Positions 6,767 to 12,682 of a stretch of 14,419 nt of DNA are shown here, in pieces (within the stretch, counting starts at the first letter, position 1; the number at the start of each line of letters is the position of its first letter). The notes under the pieces were generated by a model. It ran no database searches. It was not told the origin of the DNA and saw nothing but the letters and a program-made list of their open reading frames with translations. The position numbers and the translations under genes were made by a program. Where the stretch lies: the NCBI GenBank assembly GCA_049509915.1, contig JBEKZL010000197.1, forward strand, positions 1 through 14,419. Reading direction: 5' to 3'. Source of the stretch: JBEKYD01 sp049509915 (lineage in GTDB: Bacteria; Acidobacteriota; Terriglobia; Bryobacterales; Bryobacteraceae).

Positions 6767-6796
6767 GTTATAACATGTCTAGTTTCGTTTTGTTAC
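6767..6796 (-). promoter_or_regulatory. Candidate promoter for the amidohydrolase operon
   Basis: On the minus strand GTAACA (6796-6791) is followed after 18 bp by TATAAC (6772-6767, five of six matches to TATAAT). Transcription would start near 6760 and give a leader of about 140 bases that includes the CGGCCTG/CAGGCCG repeat. The -35 matches only four of six. Confidence 0.3.
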
Positions 6797-6951
6797 GGGC
6801 AGATTGGGTTCAGTTCGGGGAAGCATGTTTGAGTTCGTTTGGCGCGTTTTGGTGCGCTTCTCTTGGCCACGCGGACGCTGACTTCCCGATCAGCATCCGT
6901 TCGGCGGCCGTCGCCCGCAGAGAGTGGTTACCTGCTTGTGCCGTGGGTTAC

Positions 6952-7290
6952 GTGCGCAAGGTAGCAAACCAGCCCGGCGCCAAACCTCGGGATAGGGTCA
7001 ACAGGCTCCGCGGCGGTGTCCCCAGTATCAGTGGTAACAGCCGAGCTAGCCGAAACGAACGCGGTTACCGGGAACCAGCGTCATTCACCGTGACAGCCAG
7101 GCATGGACGCGACAGCGCCAAATGCCGGCTGAAAGACAGCGTGGAAGCAGTCGATCATTTAGAAGAATACCGGTGACAAGGTCGCTGGCAATACAGGAAG
7201 AGAATGTCAGCTCGAAAGCCGATGCTGCAGGCCGGAGGCCCGAGCCACGCAAAAAGCTTGACACGTGGCGAATAAAAGGCGAACATAGCC
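6952..7290 (+). mobile_element. Truncated group II intron remnant (5' end and domain I only)
   Basis: The segment begins GTGCGC, the conserved 5' start of group II introns, and holds blocks in the order seen in domain I of bacterial introns. I compared these with the Lactococcus Ll.LtrB intron from memory: GATAGGGT, AACAGCC, then CCGAAACGAACGCGG and ACCGGGAAC, then AAAAGGCGAAC near the end. It also forms expected local hairpins: GCTGGCA/TGTCAGC (7184-7190 with 7205-7211) and GCCACG/CGTGGC (7244-7249 with 7264-7269). GTGAC at 7173-7177 could pair (one G-U) with GTTAC at the end of the upstream flank, as EBS1 does with IBS1. No reverse transcriptase/maturase gene and no domain V (GAGC...GTTC hairpin) follow; the DinB-like gene starts 18 bases later. 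The right boundary is approximate. It cannot splice as it stands. Confidence 0.7.
7258..7286 (+). promoter_or_regulatory. Possible promoter for the DinB-like gene inside the intron remnant
   Basis: A perfect TTGACA (7258-7263) is followed 17 bp later by GAACAT (7281-7286), which matches only three of six -10 positions. Transcription would start near 7293, just at the GGAGG site of the next gene. The -35 is strong and the -10 weak, so this is tentative. Confidence 0.25.
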
Positions 7291-7308
7291 GAGGAGGTTC
7301 ACCCTGAC

Positions 7309-7809
7309 ATGCCGATATCCGAAGGTCTGTTGAACGAGTTCGACCACGAAACCAAGACCACCCGCCGCGTCCTGGAGCGCATTCCCACCGACAAATTCGC
7401 TTGGGCGCCCCATCCCCGCTCTATGCCGATGGGGAAACTCGCCTGGCACGTCACCCAGATGGCGACCTGGGTGCCGGGCACGCTGGAGCAGGATTTTATC
7501 GATCTGAGCGCCCCGGGCCCCGAAGATCCCGTCCCCGCCACTACCGAAGAATTGCTGGCGGCTTTCGACAAGTACGCCGCCGCCGCCCGCGCCACCCTCG
7601 CCGCCGCATCAGACGAAGTAATGATGAATCCCTGGTCGTTGAAAAACGGCGAGATGATATTCTTCACCCTGCCCAAAGCCGCCGTGTTGCGTGGTTTCGT
7701 ATTCAACCACATCGTCCACCACCGCGGCCAGCTCACCGTGTATCTGCGCCTGAACGAAATACCCGTGCCCTCGATTTACGGCCCCTCCGCCGACGATCAG
7801 AGCTTCTGA
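7309..7809 (+). CDS. DinB/YfiT-like four-helix-bundle protein
   Basis: The 166-residue protein matches the DinB/YfiT metal-binding fold in length and pattern. The N-terminal helix reads LLNEFDHETKTTRRVLERIP. The first metal histidine is His47 in GKLAWHVTQM. The last helix supplies the other two in VFNHIVHHRGQLTVYLR (His134 and His138). This three-histidine arrangement usually holds Ni or Zn. Characterised relatives include thiol transferases that use bacillithiol or mycothiol, but many members have no known activity, so I assign no reaction. No signal peptide, so cytoplasmic. GGAGG at 7293-7297 precedes the ATG by 11 bases. Its promoter-proximal DNA is the group II intron remnant, and it is followed by a strong GC-rich hairpin. 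It has no link to E. coli dinB (DNA polymerase IV). Confidence 0.9.
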   Translation: MPISEGLLNEFDHETKTTRRVLERIPTDKFAWAPHPRSMPMGKLAWHVTQMATWVPGTLEQDFIDLSAPGPEDPVPATTEELLAAFDKYAAAARATLAAASDEVMMNPWSLKNGEMIFFTLPKAAVLRGFVFNHIVHHRGQLTVYLRLNEIPVPSIYGPSADDQSF

Positions 7810-7830
7810 CACGGCGCCCGGGGTCCGCTT

Positions 7831-7863
7831 CGCGCGCCGCCGATTTGCCACCGGCGGTGCGCG
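7831..7863 (+). terminator. 12-bp GC-rich hairpin after the DinB-like gene
   Basis: CGCGCGCCGCCG (7831-7842) pairs with CGGCGGTGCGCG (7852-7863) over all 12 positions, with one G-U pair and a 9-base loop. It sits 21 bases after the DinB-like stop and 27 before the next start. There is no T-run after it, so it may be a Rho-assisted or mRNA-stabilising structure rather than an intrinsic terminator. Confidence 0.45.
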
Positions 7864-7890
7864 CTCACACCTATACTGGGTAGTGGAGAC

Positions 7891-8754
7891 ATGCGCGCGA
7901 GTTCTTTGATTGCGACGGCACTGGGAGCGGGGTTGATTGTTTGTACAGTCTTCGCCCAACGGCCGTTTCGGGAGTATCCAGCCTGGGAATACAACAACTT
8001 CCCCAAGGCCAAGGATTACAACGTACCCTCCGAATGGACGTTCGCGCGGCTGATGTATCCCACCTGGCACGGCTATATCGACTGGCAATCGGAAGCCAAA
8101 CGCGGCTTCGACTGGCACCAGGGCAACACCAACTGGACCATCGATTATCCTCGCTCGGACCGCCATCTCGCGCTGGCCATCCGCCGCCTGACCCGTATTG
8201 ACGCCCGCTCCGCCGAACAGCCCATCAACCTGGAAGAGGACGACGACGTATTCAACTACCCCTGGCTCTATGCGGTGGAAGTGGGCCACTGGGAACTGAA
8301 CGACGTGCAGATTGCCAAGTTCCGCGAGTTTCTGGCGCGCGGCGGCTTCTTCATGTGCGACGATTTTCACGGTACCGCGGAGTGGAACGTGTTTCGCCAC
8401 AGCATGGACAAAGTGCTGCCCGGCCGCCCCATCGTCGACCTCCCGGATAACGCCCCCATTTTCCACACGGTCTTCGATCTCGAGCACCGCTACCAGGTCC
8501 CCGGCATGCAGTACACCCAGACCGGAAGCATCTGCGAGAAGTGCCCCACTTTTCCGCAATGGGGTTCGGGCGGCGATACTCCCCGCTGGCGCGGAATCTA
8601 CGACGACCAGGGACGCCTCGATGTGGTGATCTGTCACAACATGGACCTTGGCGACTCCTGGGAGAACGCCGATGAGCCGACCTACCCGACCCGGTTCTCC
8701 GATCTTGGCATTCGCATCGGAGTCAACTACCTTACCTACGCGTTTACCCACTGA
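7891..8754 (+). CDS. Secreted DUF4159 domain protein
   Basis: The 287-residue product begins with a signal peptide (about 1-22, ending VCTVFAQ). The body shows the DUF4159 pattern: WTFARLMYP (49-57), DYPRSDRHLALAIRRLT (85-101), YPWLYAVEVGHWELND (123-138), then REFLARGGFFMCDDFHG (145-161). These resemble a Rossmann-like fold in which a line is set out, the structure is read as a path of helices, and the GGF-MCDDFHG stretch forms a strand with an acidic loop. DUF4159 has no established biochemical role that I know of. An unusual CEKC (215-218) lies in a C-terminal part that ends NYLTYAFTH. In many genomes DUF4159 sits with MoxR/BatA-type operons; none is seen here. It follows the DinB-like gene and precedes the serine hydrolase by 40 bp, so co-transcription with the latter is likely. 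Confidence 0.85.
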   Translation: MRASSLIATALGAGLIVCTVFAQRPFREYPAWEYNNFPKAKDYNVPSEWTFARLMYPTWHGYIDWQSEAKRGFDWHQGNTNWTIDYPRSDRHLALAIRRLTRIDARSAEQPINLEEDDDVFNYPWLYAVEVGHWELNDVQIAKFREFLARGGFFMCDDFHGTAEWNVFRHSMDKVLPGRPIVDLPDNAPIFHTVFDLEHRYQVPGMQYTQTGSICEKCPTFPQWGSGGDTPRWRGIYDDQGRLDVVICHNMDLGDSWENADEPTYPTRFSDLGIRIGVNYLTYAFTH

Positions 8755-8794
8755 CAACCGGCGGCGCGGGCTTCTATGACAAACTGGTTGGACT

Positions 8795-9955
8795 ATGTCG
8801 CGATTGGTCTTTCGATGTGCAGGTTGGCTGGTACTGCCGCTGCTGTTCGTGGGCGGGGCACGCTTGGTTCAGGCTCAGAAGGCCAATGCGTATTGGCCGA
8901 TCCGCGGGACGTGGCAGCATCGGCAACCGTCCGAGCTCGGCCTCGACGGGGATAAGCTGCGGCTGGCGGTGGCGTATGCCGAGGCCAACGGGAGCGCCTG
9001 GGATTTCGAAAGAGATCAGGTGCGCACCTTCGGTGCCGTGCTTGGACCGCTGCCCAAGACGCGCGCCGGCACCAACGGAATCATACTGCGGCACGGCTAC
9101 ATCGCGGCCGAATTCGGCGACACCAAGGCGGCCGACCCGGTCTACAGCGCGGCGAAGAGCTTCCTCTCCACCGTCTGCAGCTTGGCTGTCGCGCAGGGGC
9201 TGATTCGCAACGTCGACGACCCGGTGGCTCAATATATTCACGACGGCGGCTACGATTCGCCGCACAACGCCAAAATTACCTGGAAGAATCACCTCCAGCA
9301 GACCAGCGAATGGGAAGGCAACTTGTGGGGCAAGAACGCCGATTTTGTGGGCCTGGACCAGTTTGGTAACGGCCGCCGGGAGCCGCGCGAAATTCACGAA
9401 CCCGGAACTTATTACGAGTACAACGACGTCCGCATCAACCGCCTGTCGCTGTCGCTGCTGCGGCTGTTCGGCAAGGGACTTCCCGAGGTATTGAAGACCG
9501 AAATCATGGATCCCATCGGAGCCTCGGCGGACTGGCGCTGGCTGGGCTACGGCAACTCGGTGGTTGAGATTGGCGGACGGCGCGTCGCTTCGGTATCGGG
9601 CGGCACGCGCTGGGGCGGCGGGCTATGGATGGATTCGGGAGACCTGGCGCGCTTCGGCCTGCTCATACTAAATCGCGGTAAGTGGGACAAACGGCAGCTG
9701 GTATCCGCCGAATGGTTGAAAGACGCCGTAACTCCCAGCGAGCACGGCCCCGACTATGGCTATCTCTGGTGGCTAAACACGCAAAGGAAGCAATGGCCCA
9801 ACGGCCCGGCTACCAGCTTTGCCGCTCTCGGCAACGGCTCCAACTGCATCTGGATCGATCCGGAGCACGATATCGTATTTGTCTGGCGGTGGTACCGCAA
9901 CCAGGCCATGGACGGCATGGTGCAGCGAATCGTAGCGGCCGTCACCGCCGAGTAG
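8795..9955 (+). CDS. Secreted serine hydrolase, beta-lactamase class C / penicillin-binding-protein-like
   Basis: This 386-residue protein has a signal peptide (about 1-28, ...ARLVQAQ). The active-site SxxK is YSAAK, with Ser118 and Lys121, followed by the usual helix SFLSTVCSLAVAQGLI. NHLQQTSEWEG (165-175) is the typical loop of the class C/esterase group. The second motif reads EYND (208-211), so Tyr209 is followed by Asn and Asp instead of the common Y-S/A-N. The KTG/HxG position near 344-350 reads ALGNGSN, which lacks the usual basic residue. It belongs to the Beta-lactamase family (PF00144), whose members act on beta-lactams, esters, D-amino-acid peptides or other amides; resistance should not be assumed. 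It probably acts in the periplasm or outside the cell. Its last 14 bp overlap the convergent FUSC gene. Confidence 0.9.
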   Translation: MSRLVFRCAGWLVLPLLFVGGARLVQAQKANAYWPIRGTWQHRQPSELGLDGDKLRLAVAYAEANGSAWDFERDQVRTFGAVLGPLPKTRAGTNGIILRHGYIAAEFGDTKAADPVYSAAKSFLSTVCSLAVAQGLIRNVDDPVAQYIHDGGYDSPHNAKITWKNHLQQTSEWEGNLWGKNADFVGLDQFGNGRREPREIHEPGTYYEYNDVRINRLSLSLLRLFGKGLPEVLKTEIMDPIGASADWRWLGYGNSVVEIGGRRVASVSGGTRWGGGLWMDSGDLARFGLLILNRGKWDKRQLVSAEWLKDAVTPSEHGPDYGYLWWLNTQRKQWPNGPATSFAALGNGSNCIWIDPEHDIVFVWRWYRNQAMDGMVQRIVAAVTAE

Positions 9956-10451
9956 CTGGCGGCTTGCGCTCGGGCCAGAGCGCGCTGATCGCCAGGCCGA
10001 CGGCGATTCCGATCGAGACCTCACAGAACCGATGGACCGCTATCACCCATTTGCTGTTGGAGCGGGCGATGAGCATCACGATCGCCAATGTGATGCTGGC
10101 GTACCGGTACGCGCTGCGTTCGACCCGGAGGGCGGCACACAGAGTTCCAATCGCAAACACACCGATGCCGAAGACCAGAACATTGCCCGCGAAATAGGTG
10201 CCAAGCAACGCTCCGAACGCCGCGCCCACGGCGGTCCCAGCCAGCCGCTGCGCCGAGATGGGCAGGGCCGCGCCCAGTGTCGACTGCATGACAATGAGAG
10301 TCGTGATGGCAGCCCAGTAGGCCTCCGGCAGCCGGAAGGAACCGGCCACCAGCAAAGAAACCACGGCCGCGACCGCGGTCCGCGCGGCATGGGTGAGGGT
10401 CGGCGGGTTGTCCTTGGCGACGATCAGTGTGCGTAGTCGATCCATCGGCAT
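9942..10451 (-). CDS. FUSC family membrane protein (short)
   Basis: The product is 169 residues from ATG 10451. That start is supported by AGGTGA placed five bases upstream; a GTG at 10460 would add three residues. The protein shows four or five hydrophobic segments and the FUSC_2-type pattern: AYWAAITTLIVMQSTLG, then ISAQRLAGTAVGAAFGALLG, then SAYRYASITLAIVML and HRFCEVSIGIAVGLAIS. The family includes aromatic-acid efflux components such as AaeB and yeast fusaric-acid resistance proteins, but most full-length members are much longer. This may be a stand-alone membrane module or one half of an ancestral protein. Substrate unknown. It lies 33 bp downstream of the frameshifted amidase gene on the same strand and overlaps the opposing serine hydrolase gene by 14 bp. 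Confidence 0.82.
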   Translation of the reverse strand: MPMDRLRTLIVAKDNPPTLTHAARTAVAAVVSLLVAGSFRLPEAYWAAITTLIVMQSTLGAALPISAQRLAGTAVGAAFGALLGTYFAGNVLVFGIGVFAIGTLCAALRVERSAYRYASITLAIVMLIARSNSKWVIAVHRFCEVSIGIAVGLAISALWPERKPPATRR

Positions 10452-10484
10452 CTGGCTCACCTGCTAGGGAGTGGTGGCGCGGCG

Positions 10485-11484
10485 TCAGTGGAAGATGCTT
10501 TTCGGAATCATGGCGTGCACGCCTTTGGTGCCGTCTACGGCCTGAGTCACGTTGAAATCCACCGCGGTGCTGCAGAGCATGTAGGCGTCCTCGCGAGTGA
10601 GATGTTTCTCGGTCACCAGGAATTGAATGGCTTGGCGGACGGCCAGGCGCAGCGCCTCGGTGAGGTCCGGGTTGAGACCCATGGCGATGTAATGGGTGGG
10701 GGTTTCGCCGCGCGGCCAATCGAGTTTCATGCCTTTGTGCACCACCAACTGGAAGGTCCCCAGGAGGGAAGTTTCGAGCGCGGTGATATCCACTTCGCCG
10801 TTTCCCTGTCCGGCATGGCCGTCGCCCGCCACGAACAGCGCGCCCGCGACGTGCACCGGAATGAACAGGGTGGTTCCGGCCACCAGGTCCTTGTTATCGA
10901 GGTTGCCGGCGTAGATCCCCGGCGGTGCGCTCGACACCCGGCCCATGGCCTCCGGCGGCGCTACGCCGAGGCTGCCGAAAAAGGGATGCAGCGGAATCTC
11001 AATCGAATCGGAAAACTTTGCCACCATGCGTTTTTCGTCGAGCGGTATGATCTTGGTCGCGCCCTTGACAAAATCGTCCGGCGTCAAAACCCCCGAGTTC
11101 GGCCGGAAACTGTTGTAGGCGTACGGAACAGCCAGGCGCGTCCGCACGATCCGCACCTCGAGCGTGTCGCCCGGCTCGGCGCCATCGATATAGACGGGCC
11201 CGGTCAGAATGTGTCCGCCCGGACCTTTGTCCTTCACCTCGGCATAGATCGCCTTCAGCTCCGGCTGAATCTCGTCGGGTTTCACCCCGGCCGCGGCCAG
11301 CCGTTCCGGGCTGTTGGTGATCATGGCCTGAATCTCCACCGTGTCGCCGGATTGGAATATGAAGCACGGGTTTGGCCGCCGACCAGTAGTAACCCCAAAC
11401 CACCGTCGATGGCGAAGCCTTCAGTTGATAGTTGGCCGCAAACGCGCCGACGGAAGCCGTGAGCAACAGAACCGCGAGTTTCAT
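10485..11484 (-). pseudogene. Secreted acetamidase/formamidase family gene with a one-base frameshift
   Basis: The main frame (284 residues from ATG 11339) has the FmdA/AmdA pattern: GPGGHILTGPVYIDGAEPGD, FFGSLGVAPPEAMGRVSS, GDGHAGQGNGEVD, and SKHLTREDAYML-like C-terminal helices (here EKHLTREDAYMLCS). The family hydrolyses formamide or acetamide to ammonia and the acid. The true N-terminus is in another frame from ATG 11484: a 17-residue signal peptide (MKLAVLLLTASVGAFAA), then NYQLKASPSTVVWGYYW to KPVLHI (residue 43). Removing one base at 11354-11355, where the minus strand reads CC in ATTCCAAT, joins HI to QSGDTVEIQAM and gives a continuous 332-residue protein. The cause may be mutation or a sequencing or assembly error. 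If real, the exported form is lost; a truncated cytoplasmic form could still be made. Next gene downstream is FUSC. Confidence 0.85.
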
Positions 11485-11510
11485 GATATCTGGCGATGAT
11501 ACCGCAACCG

Positions 11511-11520
11511 GGTCGCGACC
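11511..11520. repeat. 10-bp perfect palindrome in the intergenic region
   Basis: GGTCGCGACC is self-complementary and lies 27 bp upstream of the amidase start. It may be a regulatory site for that gene, but 10-bp GC palindromes occur by chance in GC-rich DNA, so the evidence is weak. Confidence 0.2.
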
Positions 11521-11634
11521 GACGAGTTCCTGTCGCGCATCCGCCAACGAGCGAAGCGACTCCTCGCGTCTGTGGTCGAGGATCAGGGCCATGACCCGCA
11601 ATCCCGGCTGTCCCGCCTCTCCTTGTTCTCGTAA

Positions 11635-11653
11635 TACTTTGCCGCAAAAAGTA
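11635..11653. promoter_or_regulatory. Candidate operator TACTTT-N7-AAAGTA next to the -35 box
   Basis: TACTTT (11635-11640) and AAAGTA (11648-11653) form an inverted repeat, with a second symmetry TTTGC-C-GCAAA nested inside. It ends one base before the -35 hexamer, so a bound dimer could block RNA polymerase. The likely ligand is the winged-helix protein encoded at 12276-12650; that pairing is inference. Confidence 0.45.
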
Positions 11654-11654
11654 C

Positions 11655-11683
11655 TTGAAACTGCTTCGACACACGGGTATGCT
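11655..11683 (+). promoter_or_regulatory. Sigma-70-like promoter TTGAAA-N17-TATGCT
   Basis: TTGAAA (11655-11660, five of six) is followed after exactly 17 bp by TATGCT (11678-11683, four of six). The expected transcription start, about seven bases downstream, falls on the A of the ATG at 11690, so the mRNA would be leaderless. This is the best-looking promoter in the window. Confidence 0.55.
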
Positions 11684-11689
11684 GGCTAT

Positions 11690-12286
11690 ATGGCCCGATC
11701 GGGAAGAGAGCCGGTGGCGCTCGACGCTTACGCCATGGACAACCTGCGCTACATCCGCCGCGCCATGGAACGGGCGGGCGAATTTACCGCCGTGCCCGGG
11801 CTGGGCGGAGTGCTGATGGGCTCGACCGCGCTGGCCGCGGCGTGGCTGGCGGAAAGAGAGAACAATCCCGCCCGGTGGCTGCTGATATGGGTTATGGCGG
11901 CGGTGGCGGCGGTGGGGATCGGAACGGCCGGCGCCCTTTGGAAAAGCCGTCTCGCGGGGCTGCCGCTTTTTTCCGGGCCGGGGCGGAAGTTTGTGGTGGG
12001 ATTTGCGCCGGCCATGGCGGCGGGCGCAATTCTGACGGGGGCGCTATACCATGCCGGCCTGTGCGCGCTGTTGCCGGGGATCTGGCTGCTGCTTTATGGA
12101 GCGGCGGTGATCGCCGGCGGCGCGGCCTCGGTAAGAGTGGTGCCGCTCATGGGCGCCTGTTTTATGCTGGCGGGAGCGTTTGCGCTGTTCGCCCATGGGT
12201 TGTCGCCGGACGTGCTGCTGGCGGCCGGCTTCGGCGGACTGCATATCGTATTCGGAACCATCATCGCGGTGAAATATGGCGGCTAA
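11690..12286 (+). CDS. Multi-pass membrane protein paired with a winged-helix regulator
   Basis: I chose ATG 11690, giving 198 residues, because a promoter predicts transcription from that base and no ribosome binding site precedes it; ATG 11735 (MDNLRYIRRAMER) is an alternative start. After a polar N-terminal helix (DNLRYIRRAMERAGEFTAVPG) come about six hydrophobic segments, e.g. LMGSTALAAAWLA, LLIWVMAAVAAVGIGTAG, FVVGFAPAMAAGAILTGALY, LLPGIWLLLYGAAVIAGGAA, PLMGACFMLAGAFALF and AAGFGGLHIVFGTIIAV. It is rich in Ala and Gly. I recognise this as a family common in acidobacterial genomes next to small winged-helix proteins, but know no biochemical function; it may sense a membrane signal for its partner. 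The downstream regulator's ATG lies inside this gene, overlapping by 11 bp, so translation is likely coupled. Confidence 0.78.
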   Translation: MARSGREPVALDAYAMDNLRYIRRAMERAGEFTAVPGLGGVLMGSTALAAAWLAERENNPARWLLIWVMAAVAAVGIGTAGALWKSRLAGLPLFSGPGRKFVVGFAPAMAAGAILTGALYHAGLCALLPGIWLLLYGAAVIAGGAASVRVVPLMGACFMLAGAFALFAHGLSPDVLLAAGFGGLHIVFGTIIAVKYGG

Positions 12287-12650
12287 TAATAACGCGGCAT
12301 CGAAGCTGCGCGAACGCAAAGCGGCGGCTCCGGCCGTCATCGAAGCGGCGGGCAATACGCCCAAACTCGACCGCCTGATTCACGACCGGCTGCGGCTGGG
12401 AATTGTGAGCGCGCTTTCGGTCAACCCATCGCTCAGCTTCGGCGACCTCAAGAAACTGCTCGACGCCAGCGACGGCAATCTCAGCGTGCATGCCCGCAAG
12501 TTGGAAGAGGCCGGCTATATTCAATGCGCTAAATCGTTCGCCGGCCGCGTGCCCAAGACCGAGTACCGGCTGAGCGCGTCCGGGCGCAAGGCGCTCGACC
12601 GGTATCTGGATCACATGGAAGCCCTGATTCAGGCGATGCGCGAGCGCTGA
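12276..12650 (+). CDS. Winged-helix transcriptional regulator (HTH_34 / MarR-ArsR-like)
   Basis: The 124-residue protein has a polar N-terminal tail (about 1-28) and one winged-helix domain. DRLIHDRLRLGIVSALSVNPSLSF is the first helix region. GDLKKLLDASDGNLSVHARKLEEAGYI is the helix-turn-helix, with NLSVHARKLE as recognition helix. KSFAGRVPKTEYRLSASGRKALDRYLDHMEAL forms the wing and dimer helix. No metal-binding Cys/His set or ligand domain is seen, so it probably senses its partner or acts as a simple dimeric repressor. It starts inside the membrane-protein gene; GGTGA five to nine bases upstream of ATG 12276 can serve as ribosome binding site. Autorepression at the palindrome 11635-11653 is likely but unproven. 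It ends 32 bp before the prenyltransferase gene. Confidence 0.88.
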   Translation: MAANNNAASKLRERKAAAPAVIEAAGNTPKLDRLIHDRLRLGIVSALSVNPSLSFGDLKKLLDASDGNLSVHARKLEEAGYIQCAKSFAGRVPKTEYRLSASGRKALDRYLDHMEALIQAMRER

Positions 12651-12682
12651 TACCGCGGGATTCGCGACCAAAAGGCTTACTC

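Larger units (their letters stand above)
6622..6951. other. Gene-free stretch with a G/T-rich strip of lower GC
   Basis: I find no convincing gene here. Nearest the amidohydrolase start lie an inverted repeat and a possible minus-strand promoter, listed separately. The strip at about 6771-6860 is near 48% GC by hand count and about 71% G+T on the plus strand, unlike the surrounding GC-rich coding DNA. The stretch ends at the proposed 5' junction of a group II intron remnant, so it would be that intron's 5' exon side. No tRNA, terminator or attachment-site features are evident. Confidence 0.45.

Noticed and set aside
6935..6960. Hairpin CTTGTGC...GCGCAAG across the proposed intron 5' junction
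   Set aside because: It would join flank and intron sequence and is probably chance in GC-rich DNA; kept out of the features.
6940..7080. Short words resembling a cyclic-di-GMP riboswitch (GCAAACC, GGTTACCG)
   Set aside because: The conserved ACGCAAAGCC core and the three-stem arrangement are missing; the group II intron reading explains the same words in better order.
6700..7176. 158-codon GTG-initiated open frame on the plus strand in the gene-free region
   Set aside because: Residue composition is unlike a folded protein, it has no recognisable domain, its codon third positions are not strongly GC-biased, and it runs across the proposed intron junction.
6952..7290. tmRNA, RNase P RNA or SRP RNA
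   Set aside because: No ALAA-type tag, no RNase P GGAAAGTCC core and no SRP GGAAGG-AGCAGCC core could be found.
7122..7307. 61-codon open frame upstream of the DinB-like gene
   Set aside because: It lies wholly in the intron remnant, is Arg/Ser-rich and has no ribosome binding site; the RNA explanation fits better.
7845..7877. TTGCCA and TATACT as a promoter for the DUF4159 gene
   Set aside because: The spacer is 21 bp, too long for a normal sigma-70 promoter, and the -35 lies in the loop of a stable hairpin.
7609..8757. 382-codon minus-strand frame opposite the DinB-like and DUF4159 genes
   Set aside because: Longer than the genes it covers, but no domain or signal; both plus-strand genes have family motifs.
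10488..11462. 324-codon plus-strand frame opposite the amidase
   Set aside because: No recognisable domain, and the minus strand carries the FmdA/AmdA motifs.
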